Source of the DNA: JBLXBZ01 sp048265185
Lineage (GTDB): Bacteria > Pseudomonadota > Alphaproteobacteria > Rhizobiales > Stappiaceae
NCBI GenBank assembly: GCA_048265185.1
Contig: JBLXBZ010000002.1
Span: forward strand, 186,001 to 250,000
Reading direction: 5' to 3'
DNA: 64,000 nt
The notes beneath the pieces were generated by a model. The model did no database searches, had not been told where the DNA came from, and saw only the letters and a list, made by a program, of their open reading frames with translations. Made by a program: the position numbers and the translations under genes. The first letter of the stretch is position 1. Every line of letters begins with the position of its first letter. Shown in pieces: positions 52,902 to 62,800 of the stretch.

Positions 52902-53597
52902 ATGAAGAAAATTTATCCTGACGCGGCGGCCGCGCTAGAAAATGTCACATTTGACGGCATGACCGTCATGGCTGGCGGCTTTGGCCTTTGCGGAATTCCC
53001 GAGAATTTAATTGTTGCGCTGCGCGACAGCGGGGCCAAGGACATCACCGCCATTTCTAATAATGCAGGGGTGGATGATTTTGGTTTGGGACTTTTGCTGC
53101 AAACCCGCCAGATTAAAAAAATGGTCTCTTCTTACGTTGGCGAAAACGCTACTTTCGAGCGTCAATATCTCAATGGCGAGCTGGAGCTTGAGTTTAACCC
53201 TCAAGGGACCTTGGCGGAGCGCATTCGCGCGGGTGGCGCGGGAATCCCTGGTTTTTACACGAAAACCGGCGTGGGAACCTTGATTGGCGAGGGAAAAGAA
53301 CACAAGGAGTTCGGCGGCGAGACCTATATCATGGAAACGGGCCTCACAGCGGATTTGTCGATCGTAAAAGCCTGGAAAGCCGACCCAGAAGGCAATTTGA
53401 TCTATCGCAAAACCGCGCGCAACTTTAATCCGATGATGGCCACGGCGGGTAAAGTTACTGTGGTTGAGGTTGAGGAGATTGTCGAACTTGGGGCTTTGGA
53501 CCCAGATCACATTCACACGCCCGGCATTTATGTGGATCGCATTATCGCCGCTTCCCAGGAAAAACGCATTGAAAAGCGCACGACGCGCGCGGCCTGA
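52902..53597 (+). CDS. scoA: 3-oxoacid CoA-transferase subunit A
   Basis: 231 residues from ATG 52902, chosen because GGGAG lies 6 nt upstream. The N-terminal motif TVMAGGFGLCGIPENLI is the CoA-binding glycine loop of family I CoA-transferases, and GIPGFYTKTGVGTLIGEGKE follows as in succinyl-CoA:3-ketoacid CoA-transferase. With subunit B it activates acetoacetate. The two genes are 17 bp apart. Confidence 0.92.
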   Translation: MKKIYPDAAAALENVTFDGMTVMAGGFGLCGIPENLIVALRDSGAKDITAISNNAGVDDFGLGLLLQTRQIKKMVSSYVGENATFERQYLNGELELEFNPQGTLAERIRAGGAGIPGFYTKTGVGTLIGEGKEHKEFGGETYIMETGLTADLSIVKAWKADPEGNLIYRKTARNFNPMMATAGKVTVVEVEEIVELGALDPDHIHTPGIYVDRIIAASQEKRIEKRTTRAA

Positions 53598-53614
53598 GCA
53601 AAGGAGAGTTGAAA

Positions 53615-54250
53615 ATGGCTTGGACACGCGATGAAATGGCGGCGCGCGCGGCGCAGGAATTGCAAGACGGCTTTTACGTCAATTTGGGCATTGGCATTCC
53701 CACATTGGTCTCAAACCATATTCCTGAGGGCGTGAACGTAACTCTGCAGTCGGAAAATGGCATGCTCGGAATGGGGCCGTTTCCAACGGAAGAAGAAATC
53801 GACGCAGATCTTATTAACGCTGGAAAGCAGACGATCACAGAACTGCCGCAGACCAGCTTTTTCTCATCGGCCGACAGTTTCGCCATGATCCGCGGCGGGC
53901 ACATCGATTTGTCCATTCTTGGCGCGATGGAAGTCTCTGAAAAAGGGGATCTCGCCAATTGGATGATCCCGGGTAAATTGGTGAAAGGCATGGGAGGCGC
54001 CATGGACCTTGTGGCCGGCGTGAAACGCGTGGTCATCATTATGGACCATACGTCAAAGTCAGGCGCGCCTAAACTTCTGAAGTCATGCGACTTGCCGTTG
54101 ACCGGAGTTGGTTGCGTCGATCGGATCATCACCAATCTTGGCGTTTTTGACGTGACCGACAAGGGGCTCGTCGTGGTCGAACTGGCGCCGGACGTCACTT
54201 TTGAAGAAGTGGTCGCTGTAACGGAAGCGAGCCTTGCGCCCGCCGCCTGA
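53615..54250 (+). CDS. scoB: 3-oxoacid CoA-transferase subunit B
   Basis: 211 residues from ATG 53615, with AGGAG upstream. The catalytic glutamate is in LQSENGMLGMGP, and VNLGIGIPTLVSNHIPEGV and GGHIDLSILGAMEVSEKGDLANW are family signatures. It completes the CoA-transferase with subunit A. A strong terminator follows its stop. Confidence 0.94.
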   Translation: MAWTRDEMAARAAQELQDGFYVNLGIGIPTLVSNHIPEGVNVTLQSENGMLGMGPFPTEEEIDADLINAGKQTITELPQTSFFSSADSFAMIRGGHIDLSILGAMEVSEKGDLANWMIPGKLVKGMGGAMDLVAGVKRVVIIMDHTSKSGAPKLLKSCDLPLTGVGCVDRIITNLGVFDVTDKGLVVVELAPDVTFEEVVAVTEASLAPAA

Positions 54251-54272
54251 CGGCGTTTCTTTTTCTGTTTTC

Positions 54273-54305
54273 AAGGCGCGGCTGAGGAGCCGCGCCTTTT
54301 TATTT
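54273..54305 (+). terminator. rho-independent terminator after scoAB
   Basis: GGCGCGGCT at 54275-54283 pairs perfectly with AGCCGCGCC at 54288-54296 around GAGG, followed by TTTTTATTT. Confidence 0.85.
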
Positions 54306-54351
54306 GCAACCTGGGTAAATGAGCAGTGTCACGTAACCGTATCAAACTATA

Positions 54352-54370
54352 GGTATAATAGCATTATACC
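54352..54370. promoter_or_regulatory. GGTATA-N7-TATACC palindrome before the GGDEF-EAL gene
   Basis: GGTATAATAGCATTATACC is a perfect palindrome with 8-bp arms and a 3-bp centre, 73 bp before the chosen start. It contains TATAAT (54354-54359), so it may overlap the -10. The same outer arms and total length occur at 27356-27374. Confidence 0.5.
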
Positions 54371-54443
54371 CGGCCACTTTGTGTCAGTTGACGTCCTCAG
54401 CAATCTAGGCGCGTCTCTGGCGAAAATTAAGAAAATCAGAGTA

Positions 54444-56732
54444 ATGCTATTTGGGAAAAAAGCTTCCAGCTCTGCGTTTTCGTTCCTTGGTTTTTTCTGG
54501 GAAACCTACAAGGGAATTTTCAAGAAAATATTCAAATCCAGATTTAATATAGGTCTACGTTATCAGCTTATATTTCTGGTGGCGTCGCTTTTTTTCGCCA
54601 TGTCGTTCGTCATGGTGGTCATCACAAGCTATCTTGACGTGCGGGAGGAGGAGCAACGCGCAATTGAGCGCGCCGAAGCCGTTGCGACAATGGTTAGTTT
54701 GCTCGCAGTGCCCCATTTGGTCAATCATCACTATCTGATTTTGGAGCAAGAGCTGGAGAGCATCGCCGCCGGCGGCGTGGTGATGCAGGCGGAAGTACGC
54801 GACCCGGCGAGAAATCTCACCGTGGACGCCGATCCGGCCACGCATTACTTCACCAAAATCGAAGAGCACCCGTTGCTGACCCGCGCGGTTGCGCTGGGAG
54901 AAGCGCAGACGTCTGTTTCAGACACCTATATCACCATTGCGCGGCCTGTGCGCGACGACGATGCTCAAGCTACGATTTTAGGGGGAGCGTTGATCGCGGT
55001 GAAGCGCCCGGACGCCCAGACTATAATTAATGGGGTATGGCTGCGTAATTCTCTGATGGCGCTTATGTTTATGTTGATAGGCGCGCCATTCACATTTCAC
55101 TTTGGAACCAAGTTTTTACGTCCGATACAGGCTTTGACGAAGACGGCGCACCGGGTTAGCGCTGGAGATTTTGACGCGCCTTTTCCCGTATATCGGCGGG
55201 ATGAAATCGGGATTCTAGCGCGAGCGTATCGCGATATGGTCAGGACAATTCGTGAAAATATGGAGCGGATTAATCAACTCGCTTACCGAGATACGGTGAC
55301 GGGGTTGGGAAATCGAGAGTTATTTCGCCAGAGTTTGAAGAAAATGATCGTTACGGGCAAGGTCAAACGTCTGGCTATTTTCTTTATTGATCTAGACCGC
55401 TTCAAGCGGGTTAACGACACCTATGGCCATGATCATGGAGACCGGCTGCTGATCAAGATAGCCGAACGCCTCAATCAGGCGGTCTCTGAGATGAGGCATG
55501 AGATTGGAGAGATTAACGCGTCTTGCGTTATGGGGCGCGCCAAGCCCCAAAAAGGTTCGGAAGACGTTGATGCGTTTCTTCCTGGCGCCAGCGTCGCCCG
55601 TTTGGGGGGGGATGAGTTTGGGATTTTGATTCAGTTCGACGATAATGAAGACGCAATTGTAAAATTGGCGAAGAACCTTCTAGACGTTATAGGCAAGCCT
55701 GTCGAAATCGCTTCAGTGCAGCATGTTGTCGGCGCAAGCATTGGCGTGTCTGTTTATCCCGATGACGGGGAGAGTTTCACATCGCTTTTGAAAAACGCCG
55801 ATATCGCCATGTACGAAGCAAAAAACGCGGGCGGCGACACATATAAGCTATATTGTAAAGGAGCGGATCACGCGGCGGCGCGGCGGATGGAGATTGAAGG
55901 GCAGCTGCGCATCGGATTGGAGCGCGGGGAGGTTGGTCTTGTGTATCAGCCTCAAGTGTGTTGCCGTTCAGGTCGTTTGATCGGCGTGGAAGCTCTCGCG
56001 CGTTGGAGCCATCCTAGCCTAGGCGTTCTTGCTCCGGGGTATTTTATTGATATAGCTGAAGAAACGGGGTTAATCGTGCCGCTCGGCCATCGGATTTTGT
56101 TGACCGCCTGCGAGCAAATCAAGCGTTGGATGGATTGTGGGCGGCCCTTGTCCGTATCAGTCAATGTTTCCGTACGACAATTGGAAATGCAGAGCTTCGC
56201 TTCCAGCGTACGGACGATTTTGGCGCAAACCGGCGCAGACCCATCGTTTCTTGAACTGGAAATCACTGAAACAATTGCAATGCGCAATTCCCATGAAATT
56301 CAGGAAAGCGCCAGATCCTTGCGGGAAATGGGGGTTCGTTTCGCCCTTGACGACTTTGGCACGGGGTATTCGAGCCTGGCGCATTTGCGCAAGCTTCCTT
56401 TCGATACGTTCAAGATTGATCGCAGTTTCATTTCAGAAATAGCTGATGATGAGAACGCGCGCGTTATTGTGAAGACGATCATCGCAATGGCGCGCAGCCT
56501 GAACTACGAAACCGTCGCCGAAGGCGTGGAGACGCCTGAACAATTGCGTTTGCTTACTGTGCTTGGCTGTTCCAGCGCGCAAGGGTTTTATCTGGGAATG
56601 CCGATGTCGTCAGAGGTGTTCGAAGATTGGAGAGTGCGTCATGGGGACGAGGCGGAGGCGTGGCGGCGCGTCAAAGCTCCGCAGTTCGTCATTCCCCCAG
56701 CCCCGGAACGATATGCTCCGTGGGGGGCGTAA
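54444..56732 (+). CDS. membrane GGDEF-EAL cyclic-di-GMP enzyme
   Basis: 762 residues from ATG 54444; the frame is open back to 54234 but that part has no family sequence. Membrane segments lie at about 40-63 and 200-222 around a periplasmic domain, then HAMP. The diguanylate cyclase domain keeps GGDEF (388-392) but has no RxxD inhibitory site, and about 35 extra residues lie between DLDRF/GHDHGD and GGDEF. The phosphodiesterase domain keeps EAL (516-518), NVSVRQL, and DDFGTGYSSL. Both activities could be present. Confidence 0.9.
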   Translation: MLFGKKASSSAFSFLGFFWETYKGIFKKIFKSRFNIGLRYQLIFLVASLFFAMSFVMVVITSYLDVREEEQRAIERAEAVATMVSLLAVPHLVNHHYLILEQELESIAAGGVVMQAEVRDPARNLTVDADPATHYFTKIEEHPLLTRAVALGEAQTSVSDTYITIARPVRDDDAQATILGGALIAVKRPDAQTIINGVWLRNSLMALMFMLIGAPFTFHFGTKFLRPIQALTKTAHRVSAGDFDAPFPVYRRDEIGILARAYRDMVRTIRENMERINQLAYRDTVTGLGNRELFRQSLKKMIVTGKVKRLAIFFIDLDRFKRVNDTYGHDHGDRLLIKIAERLNQAVSEMRHEIGEINASCVMGRAKPQKGSEDVDAFLPGASVARLGGDEFGILIQFDDNEDAIVKLAKNLLDVIGKPVEIASVQHVVGASIGVSVYPDDGESFTSLLKNADIAMYEAKNAGGDTYKLYCKGADHAAARRMEIEGQLRIGLERGEVGLVYQPQVCCRSGRLIGVEALARWSHPSLGVLAPGYFIDIAEETGLIVPLGHRILLTACEQIKRWMDCGRPLSVSVNVSVRQLEMQSFASSVRTILAQTGADPSFLELEITETIAMRNSHEIQESARSLREMGVRFALDDFGTGYSSLAHLRKLPFDTFKIDRSFISEIADDENARVIVKTIIAMARSLNYETVAEGVETPEQLRLLTVLGCSSAQGFYLGMPMSSEVFEDWRVRHGDEAEAWRRVKAPQFVIPPAPERYAPWGA

Positions 56733-56765
56733 AATATCGGTGGAAGCGACAGGAGCGATCGCACG

Positions 56766-58481
56766 CTATTGGCTGCGCGGGCTGGACAAATCGCGAAAGC
56801 TTCGTGCTGACGTTCGCGCCAAAAGGATCACGGGAAGAACCCCAACCATCACGATCAGCAAGGCGGGAACGGAGCCGTCGGCGAAATCTTCGCGCGAGGC
56901 GGCGTTATATACCGTCGTCGCCAATGTTTCGAAGTTAAAGGGGCGCAGCAAAATCGTCGCGGGGAGTTCTTTCATGCAGTCGACAAAAGCGAGAATGAGC
57001 GCCGACAGTAAAACCGGACGAATGAGGGGTAAATGCACCTCTTTCAGCGTGCGTGTCGCCGTGCGCCCGAGCGTGCGCGAAGCCATGTCGAGATGTGGCG
57101 TGATCTTGCCAAACCCTCCGTCGATCTGGCCGTAGCTGACGGCGAGAAAGCGCACCACATAGGCATATATCAAGGCGGTTCCGGAGCCGATCAACAGCAA
57201 CCCCGTTCCAAAACCGAATAATTGCCGCGCCATGCCGTCGATCATATTGTCGAATGCGGCGAGGGGAATAAGAATTCCAACAGCCAAAACGGTTCCGGGG
57301 ACGGCGTAGCCAATTGAGGCGATGCGCGCGGCGACTTGCATGGCGGGATGTTTGTTCAGGCGATTGGCGTAGGCGAGGGCCACGCCGATCACGACGGTCA
57401 ATAAGGCCGCGGAAATCGACAGGATCAGCGTGTTGCCAGTGGCGGAAAGAAGAGACGGGTCCGTGAGGTCTTCAAAACGGCGGCTGGCGTAGCTGGCGAG
57501 GAGCCAGGCGGGGAAGACGAATCCAAGCAAAATTGGAATGGCGCAGGCGGAAAACGCCCCCCAGGCGCGGAACCCGGTAAGCTCATAGACTTTCGCCGCG
57601 CGATAGCGGCTGGAGGTGAGATGAAACCGTTGGCGTCTTCTGGCGAAGCGTTCCAAGGCCATGAGCGCGAAGACAATGATAAGCATGGCGCAGGCGAGTT
57701 GGGCGGCGCCTGCGAGGCTGGAGCGATTGATCCATGTGTCATAAACCGAGAAGGTCAGCGTTTTGACGCCGAAAAAGGTCACTGCGCCAATGTCGTTGAG
57801 GCACTCCATAAGCGCGAGAGACGCGCCGATGGCGATTGCGGGGCGGGCGAGCGGCAGAGCGACCTTGAAGAACAGACGGAAGGGACCGGCGCCTAAGGTT
57901 CGCGACACGTCAAGAGCGCAGGCGGATTGGATCAGGAACGTGGCGCGCGTGGTCAAGTAAACGTAAGGAAAGAGCACGAAGCTCATGACGAAAATGGCCC
58001 CGCCTAGTGAGCGAATTTCCGGAAACCAGTAGTCGCGCCCGCTGGTGAAGCCAAAAATAGCGCGAAGGGCGCTTTGCACGGGGCCTGTGTAGTCGAGAAT
58101 TTCAACATAGGCGTAGGCGATGATATAGGTAGGAACGGCAAGGGGAACAAGAAGCGCCCAGTCAAAGACGCGCCGTCCGGGAAAGCGGCACATGGTCACA
58201 AGCCAAGCGGTTCCAACGCCGATTGTGAGGGTTAGCGCCGCCACGCCGAGCATCAACAGAACGGTGGTCCACAATGCGCCTGGCAACACCGTGGCGAGCA
58301 GGTGGAGCCAGACGTCTCCAGCCGGACGCAGCGCGAGCAAGCCGAGAGCGGTGACGGGCATGAGAACGAGAATGGCGACCAGCGCGCCCACCGACGTCCA
58401 GCCAGAGTTTGACAGGGTAAGCGAGCTTCTTGAGCCTACGCGGGCGTCATTTAGAGAGCGGAGCGCAGAGGTGTCCGTCAT
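56766..58481 (-). CDS. fbpB: ferric-iron ABC transporter permease (FbpB/AfuB-like)
   Basis: 571 residues with about twelve membrane segments in two fused halves, as in FbpB/SfuB. Each half has an EAA-type loop: DVSRTLGAGPFRLFFKVALPLARPAI in the first, and ASRTLGRTATRTLKEVHLPLIRPVL in the second. It is downstream of the Fe-binding protein gene, separated by about 120 bp with a hairpin. No ATPase gene follows; the next gene is convergent. Confidence 0.9.
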   Translation of the reverse strand: MTDTSALRSLNDARVGSRSSLTLSNSGWTSVGALVAILVLMPVTALGLLALRPAGDVWLHLLATVLPGALWTTVLLMLGVAALTLTIGVGTAWLVTMCRFPGRRVFDWALLVPLAVPTYIIAYAYVEILDYTGPVQSALRAIFGFTSGRDYWFPEIRSLGGAIFVMSFVLFPYVYLTTRATFLIQSACALDVSRTLGAGPFRLFFKVALPLARPAIAIGASLALMECLNDIGAVTFFGVKTLTFSVYDTWINRSSLAGAAQLACAMLIIVFALMALERFARRRQRFHLTSSRYRAAKVYELTGFRAWGAFSACAIPILLGFVFPAWLLASYASRRFEDLTDPSLLSATGNTLILSISAALLTVVIGVALAYANRLNKHPAMQVAARIASIGYAVPGTVLAVGILIPLAAFDNMIDGMARQLFGFGTGLLLIGSGTALIYAYVVRFLAVSYGQIDGGFGKITPHLDMASRTLGRTATRTLKEVHLPLIRPVLLSALILAFVDCMKELPATILLRPFNFETLATTVYNAASREDFADGSVPALLIVMVGVLPVILLARTSARSFRDLSSPRSQ

Positions 58482-58550
58482 TCATCCGTCCGTTGGCGGG
58501 GTATTACGCCGTTAGTGGGTGTCGTCGCTGTCAGGCGTTTTAACGAAAAC

Positions 58551-58575
58551 GCCGCCCATCGTAGAAATGGGCGGC
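58551..58575 (-). terminator. hairpin between iron-binding protein and permease genes
   Basis: GCCGCCCAT at 58551-58559 pairs perfectly with ATGGGCGGC at 58567-58575; on the minus strand it is followed by GTTTTCGTT. It likely acts as a partial terminator, lowering permease expression relative to the binding protein. Confidence 0.6.
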
Positions 58576-58600
58576 ATCTTGATTTAAATCAAAAGCTATA

Positions 58601-59653
58601 TCAGCTGGACGGCCCGTTGTCGAAACCAACTTTATCCACCAGCTCGCTGGCCTTTTTCCGTTTTGACGCGATTTCAGCGAGAGACAAGTCGTCTCTTTTG
58701 AAGTCGCCCCATGCCTTAACGATGTCAGACACCTTTGCGCCGGGCTTTACGGGATATTCGAAGTTGGCGTCGGCGTAGATTTCCTGAGCTTCACTGGAAG
58801 AGAGAAATTCCATCAACTTGACGGCTTCATCCTTGTTCGGCGCGTTTTTGGCCAGAACCATGCCAGAAATATTGACGTGGGTTCCGCGTCCGTCGCTGTT
58901 GGGGAAAAGAATGCGCGCAGAAGCGGCCCATTCTTTTTGCTCGGGCTCTTTCTCATTGGTCATCATTTTACCCATGTAATAGGTATTCCCAAGAGAAATA
59001 TCGCATTCGCCGGCGTAGATAGCCTTCACCTGCGCCCGGTCATTGCCGGAAGGTTTGGCGGCTAGGTTGTCGCGCACTTTCGTTAGCCATTCTTCAGTGG
59101 CCTCTTCGCCGTCATTGGCGATCATCGACGCAATCAGGCCGATGGAATAGACGTGCTGGCCAGAACGGGTGCAGATGCGACCTTTCCATTTGGGGTCGGC
59201 GAGCTCTTCATAAGTGATCGTGTCCTGATCCACGCGGTCTTTGGAGGCGTAGACCACACGAGCGCGCGTTGTGACGCCGAACCAGTGTCCTTCAGGATCG
59301 CGAAACTCAACGGGAATATTTTCATTGATGACTTCAGATACGACGGGCTGAGTGACGCCGAGCTGCTTGGCGCCGTCCAGACGGCCAATGTCAACGGACA
59401 GAAGAACGTCGGCGGGAGAGTTTTTCCCCTCGGCCTGCATCCGCTCCGCAAGTCCCTTGGAGGCGAAAATCACATTGGTCTTGATGCCGGTTTCGTTGGT
59501 GAAGGCGTCCAGAAGAGGCTGGATCAGCTCAGGCTGGCGGTAGGAGTAGATATTCACTTCGCCATCAGCGAATGCAGGCGCCGTAAGCGTGGCCAGCGCT
59601 GTAAAGCCGACTGCTAGTGACGGAAGAACGTTGGTGAAACGATAGAATGTCAT
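58601..59653 (-). CDS. fbpA: ferric-iron ABC transporter substrate-binding protein (FbpA/AfuA-like)
   Basis: 350 residues from ATG 59653, preferred over 59665 because GGAG lies 6 nt before it. A Sec signal peptide ends near TAPAFADG. The mature protein opens VNIYSYRQPELIQPLLDAF and carries the iron-binding tyrosine pair in SLGNTYYMGKMM; EIYADANFEYPVKPG near the C-terminus is typical of FbpA. It binds Fe3+ in the periplasm. An Irr-type box lies about 130 bp upstream. Confidence 0.92.
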   Translation of the reverse strand: MTFYRFTNVLPSLAVGFTALATLTAPAFADGEVNIYSYRQPELIQPLLDAFTNETGIKTNVIFASKGLAERMQAEGKNSPADVLLSVDIGRLDGAKQLGVTQPVVSEVINENIPVEFRDPEGHWFGVTTRARVVYASKDRVDQDTITYEELADPKWKGRICTRSGQHVYSIGLIASMIANDGEEATEEWLTKVRDNLAAKPSGNDRAQVKAIYAGECDISLGNTYYMGKMMTNEKEPEQKEWAASARILFPNSDGRGTHVNISGMVLAKNAPNKDEAVKLMEFLSSSEAQEIYADANFEYPVKPGAKVSDIVKAWGDFKRDDLSLAEIASKRKKASELVDKVGFDNGPSS

Positions 59654-59779
59654 TACAAACTCCATACGCGCAGGGGCAAGGCCTGCCGCTGGTTGAAATT
59701 GGGCGGCCGCATGCCGCTAAGGCCGAGAATATCCGGGCTTCAGCGCGATATGTCAATTAAAAGATATAAAAATCAATAG

Positions 59780-59796
59780 GTTAGAATTGTTCCAAA
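59780..59796. promoter_or_regulatory. candidate Irr (ICE) box upstream of fbpA
   Basis: GTTAGAATTGTTCCAAA matches the alphaproteobacterial ICE pattern TTTAGAA-N3-TTCTAAA at 12 of 14 fixed positions. It lies about 130-140 bp upstream of the fbpA start. A second dyad TGAAG-N5-CTTCA follows at 59803-59817. Control by Irr is inferred from the match and the iron-uptake gene. Confidence 0.5.
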
Positions 59797-59878
59797 CTAA
59801 CATGAAGCTAAACTTCAGATTTTATTGATTTTTTTAGGCGCTGCAGTAACACGGCGACCGGCTCCTGACTTTGGCGAA

Positions 59879-62800
59879 TTACTCGGCGAGCACTCGTTGG
59901 GGGGGGAATCGGATTTCGATCATTGTTCCGTGATGCAATTCGGAAACGATTTTGAAAGAAGCGCGGTTGGCTTCGACCAACGCTTTGGTGAGCGGCAACC
60001 CAAGGCCGGTGCCGCCGCCGTGGCGGGCTGTGTGGAGCTGGCGGAAAGGCTCTAGCGCCGCCTCCAGGTCTTTTTGGCTCATGCCGACGCCCGTGTCGCG
60101 CACGCGGGCGATTACTTCGCCGTTGTCTTCCAAAGCCGTTGAAACGATAACCTGACCGCCGGGCTGATTGAATTTGATCGCGTTGGATAAAAGGTTGAGC
60201 ACAACTTGCCGGAGGGAGCGGTTGTCGGCGACCACGGCGGGCACCGACTCGGGCAAACTGGCGCGGATGATGACCCGTTCGCGATTAGCCTGAGGCTGCA
60301 TCAGCGCAACGCACTCGCGAATGACTTCATTGAATGGAACCGCCTCGAAGGAGAGGTCAAGCTTGCCCGCCTCGATCTTTGACAGGTCGAGCAGGTCATT
60401 GATGAGGCTCATTACGTGCGAACCGGAGTTGTGAATGTCGCGCAAATACTCCTTGTATTTGTCATTATTTACGGGACCGAACCGTTCTTCCATCATCACT
60501 TCGGAAAAACCGATGATCGCGTTGAGCGGCGTTCGGATCTCATGGCTGATTTTAGCGAGAAAATCCGATTTTTGAGAGCTGGCGTTCTCGGCCTGACGCT
60601 TGGCGGCGGTCAGGGCTTCCTCCGCCGTTTTCCATTGGGTGATGTCGCGTAAGACCGCGCAGAATTTGGCGTCGCGGTTATCGCCTCCAATCCGGCCAAT
60701 CGTCATGAAGAGGGGAATGAGCCCGCCGGACATCAATTGTCCGATGACTTCGCGTCCGTCATTCAATACGCTGGCGACGCCATTGCGCGACAGACCGTCG
60801 AGGTAGTCAAGGGCGCTGCGTCGGCTTTCTGGCGCGAGGTAACGTGTGAACGGCGCGCCGATCATATCGTCGCCAGAGGCGTTGAAAAGCGCCTCGGCCG
60901 AACGGTTGGCCGTGATGATCGTTCCACTCTGGTCAAGCATCAACACGCCGTCAGTGGCGGTTTCCAAGATGGCGTCCATCTCGGCGACCCGCTCTTCGGC
61001 GATGGTCAAATTGGACTGGATTTCATGAAGGCGGTCCAGAGCGTTTTCCCTAGACGGGTCACGCCTGTCCATGAGCGACATCATCAGCGCGCGCGCGCCG
61101 CGCCAAGGCACGGCGTGCATTTTCGCCGACACGGGTTTGAGCCCCCCCGAGGCGAGGCGCACTCGCAACGTGCGCTCCAACTCGGCGTTGGCGGGTGACG
61201 AAGCGGGCCATTCTTCGGGTTCAACGAAAACGGCTTCTAACCCTCCGGCTTCTGCAAGTTCTTTCAAACTGGAATACCCCAGTAAGTCCAATAGCGTGTC
61301 GTTGGCGTAGACAACGTCGCGGTCGCGCACGATCGCAACGCCGATTGGAAGGCGGTCAAGTAGGCGCGGATCAATGACCGGATGTTCGTCATGCTTATGT
61401 TCGTCAATGACGTCTTCGTCGAAGAATTCATCATCGTTGCCGGCGTCAAGTTTTGACGCTCTCGGCGAAGGGGGGAGGGGGCGAGGCGCTTTTGAGAACA
61501 GCACCACCTGATCCGAATTGGCGTTTTGCGCCGGATCGGAGGCCTCGTCTTCTTCGCCGTCTTTTGACCGCAAACTCGTTTCCCCTTGCGCAGGGAACGT
61601 GGATTTTAGCGTGTCGCGAATTTTTTCGAAATCCACGAAAGCGGGGGCGTTGTTATCGGCCTCGTGGTCGGAATTGTTTTTCTGTGGCGGATTAGAACTT
61701 TCCCTCGTCTCATTAACTGGGGCGTCCGCGGTTGGCGCGGCGACGTTTTCGTTCTTCGCCGCTTGGCTTTCTTCATTGCGCGCGGAAGAGGAAGGCGTCT
61801 GAGTTCCAAGTGTTTCGCCAATTTTTTTGAAAGCTTCACGTTCAGGTTTGGACAGGCGAGACATGTCGACGTCTTCGACTTTCGCCGTGATTTGCAGGGC
61901 CGGTTGATCGTCGGCGCTTTTGAGCGTGGCGCTCGCGGATGGTTGATCTTCCGGCTGAGAGGCTTTGGGGGGCGTCTCAACGGCGGCGTCCGGAACGTTT
62001 TCCCGTTCTTGGGCGCTTTCCCGTGGGGGGGCGTCATCGCGCGTGGCTTCAGCGTCATCGGCGTAGACGGCGCTTGTTTCTTGGTCGGTCAAAGAAAGGA
62101 GGACGGATTCGTCCTTCTTTTCTTCATCCACGCAATCGTCAAAGCTGGCGTCAACATTGGCGTCGGAGTCTATGACCATACCGTCAGTTTCGCCGGGCGT
62201 AGGATCTTGCGCCGCAAGCTGAAGTTCTGAATCGTCGTCCTTTTGGCTCTCCGCCGGTGGATCTGATGGAGCGGGCGCCGCCTCGGGCCGCTCTGGGGTT
62301 TCTGCGTCATTCTCCGCTGGGAGAAGAGTTTTCACTTCCGCGGCGGTGTTTGGCTCATGCAGGGTTTCATCGTCATGGGAAGCTTCGTCGCCGGCTTCGT
62401 CAGGCGAGGGGGCGCTTTGCGACGGTTCGGCGGGGGGCGCCGCTTCAGCGTTTTCTTCGAGGGATGAGACGTAGCGTGAATCCGGCGCCGCTGCCGATGA
62501 TGTTTCGGGGGCGGGCTCGGGGACGATTTCCGAGGTAGGGAGCGGGGTCGGTTGTTCGGCTTCCGCCAAGGCGTCGGCGGGTTCTAACGTATCAGCTTCC
62601 AGAGCGGCGGCGTCGGCGCCGGCCGCGTGTTGAGGGTTTGCTTCGGCGAAGGCTTTCACCCCTGTGGCTTCCGGATCGGGTACGGCTTCCGCAACCCGGC
62701 AAACGCCGAAACCTCGAAAGCCTTCAAATATGCGGTTGCGGTCAAAAGCTGGCAGAGCGGCCATGTCGACGGGAACGCGGAGCGCTTCGCCGGAGACGGG

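Noticed and set aside
52714..52902. Short basic frame before scoA
   Set aside because: It lacks a ribosome site and motif and runs into the scoA start; more likely untranslated leader.
54234..54443. N-terminal extension of the GGDEF-EAL protein
   Set aside because: It would overlap the scoB stop and run through a strong terminator and a promoter-like palindrome.
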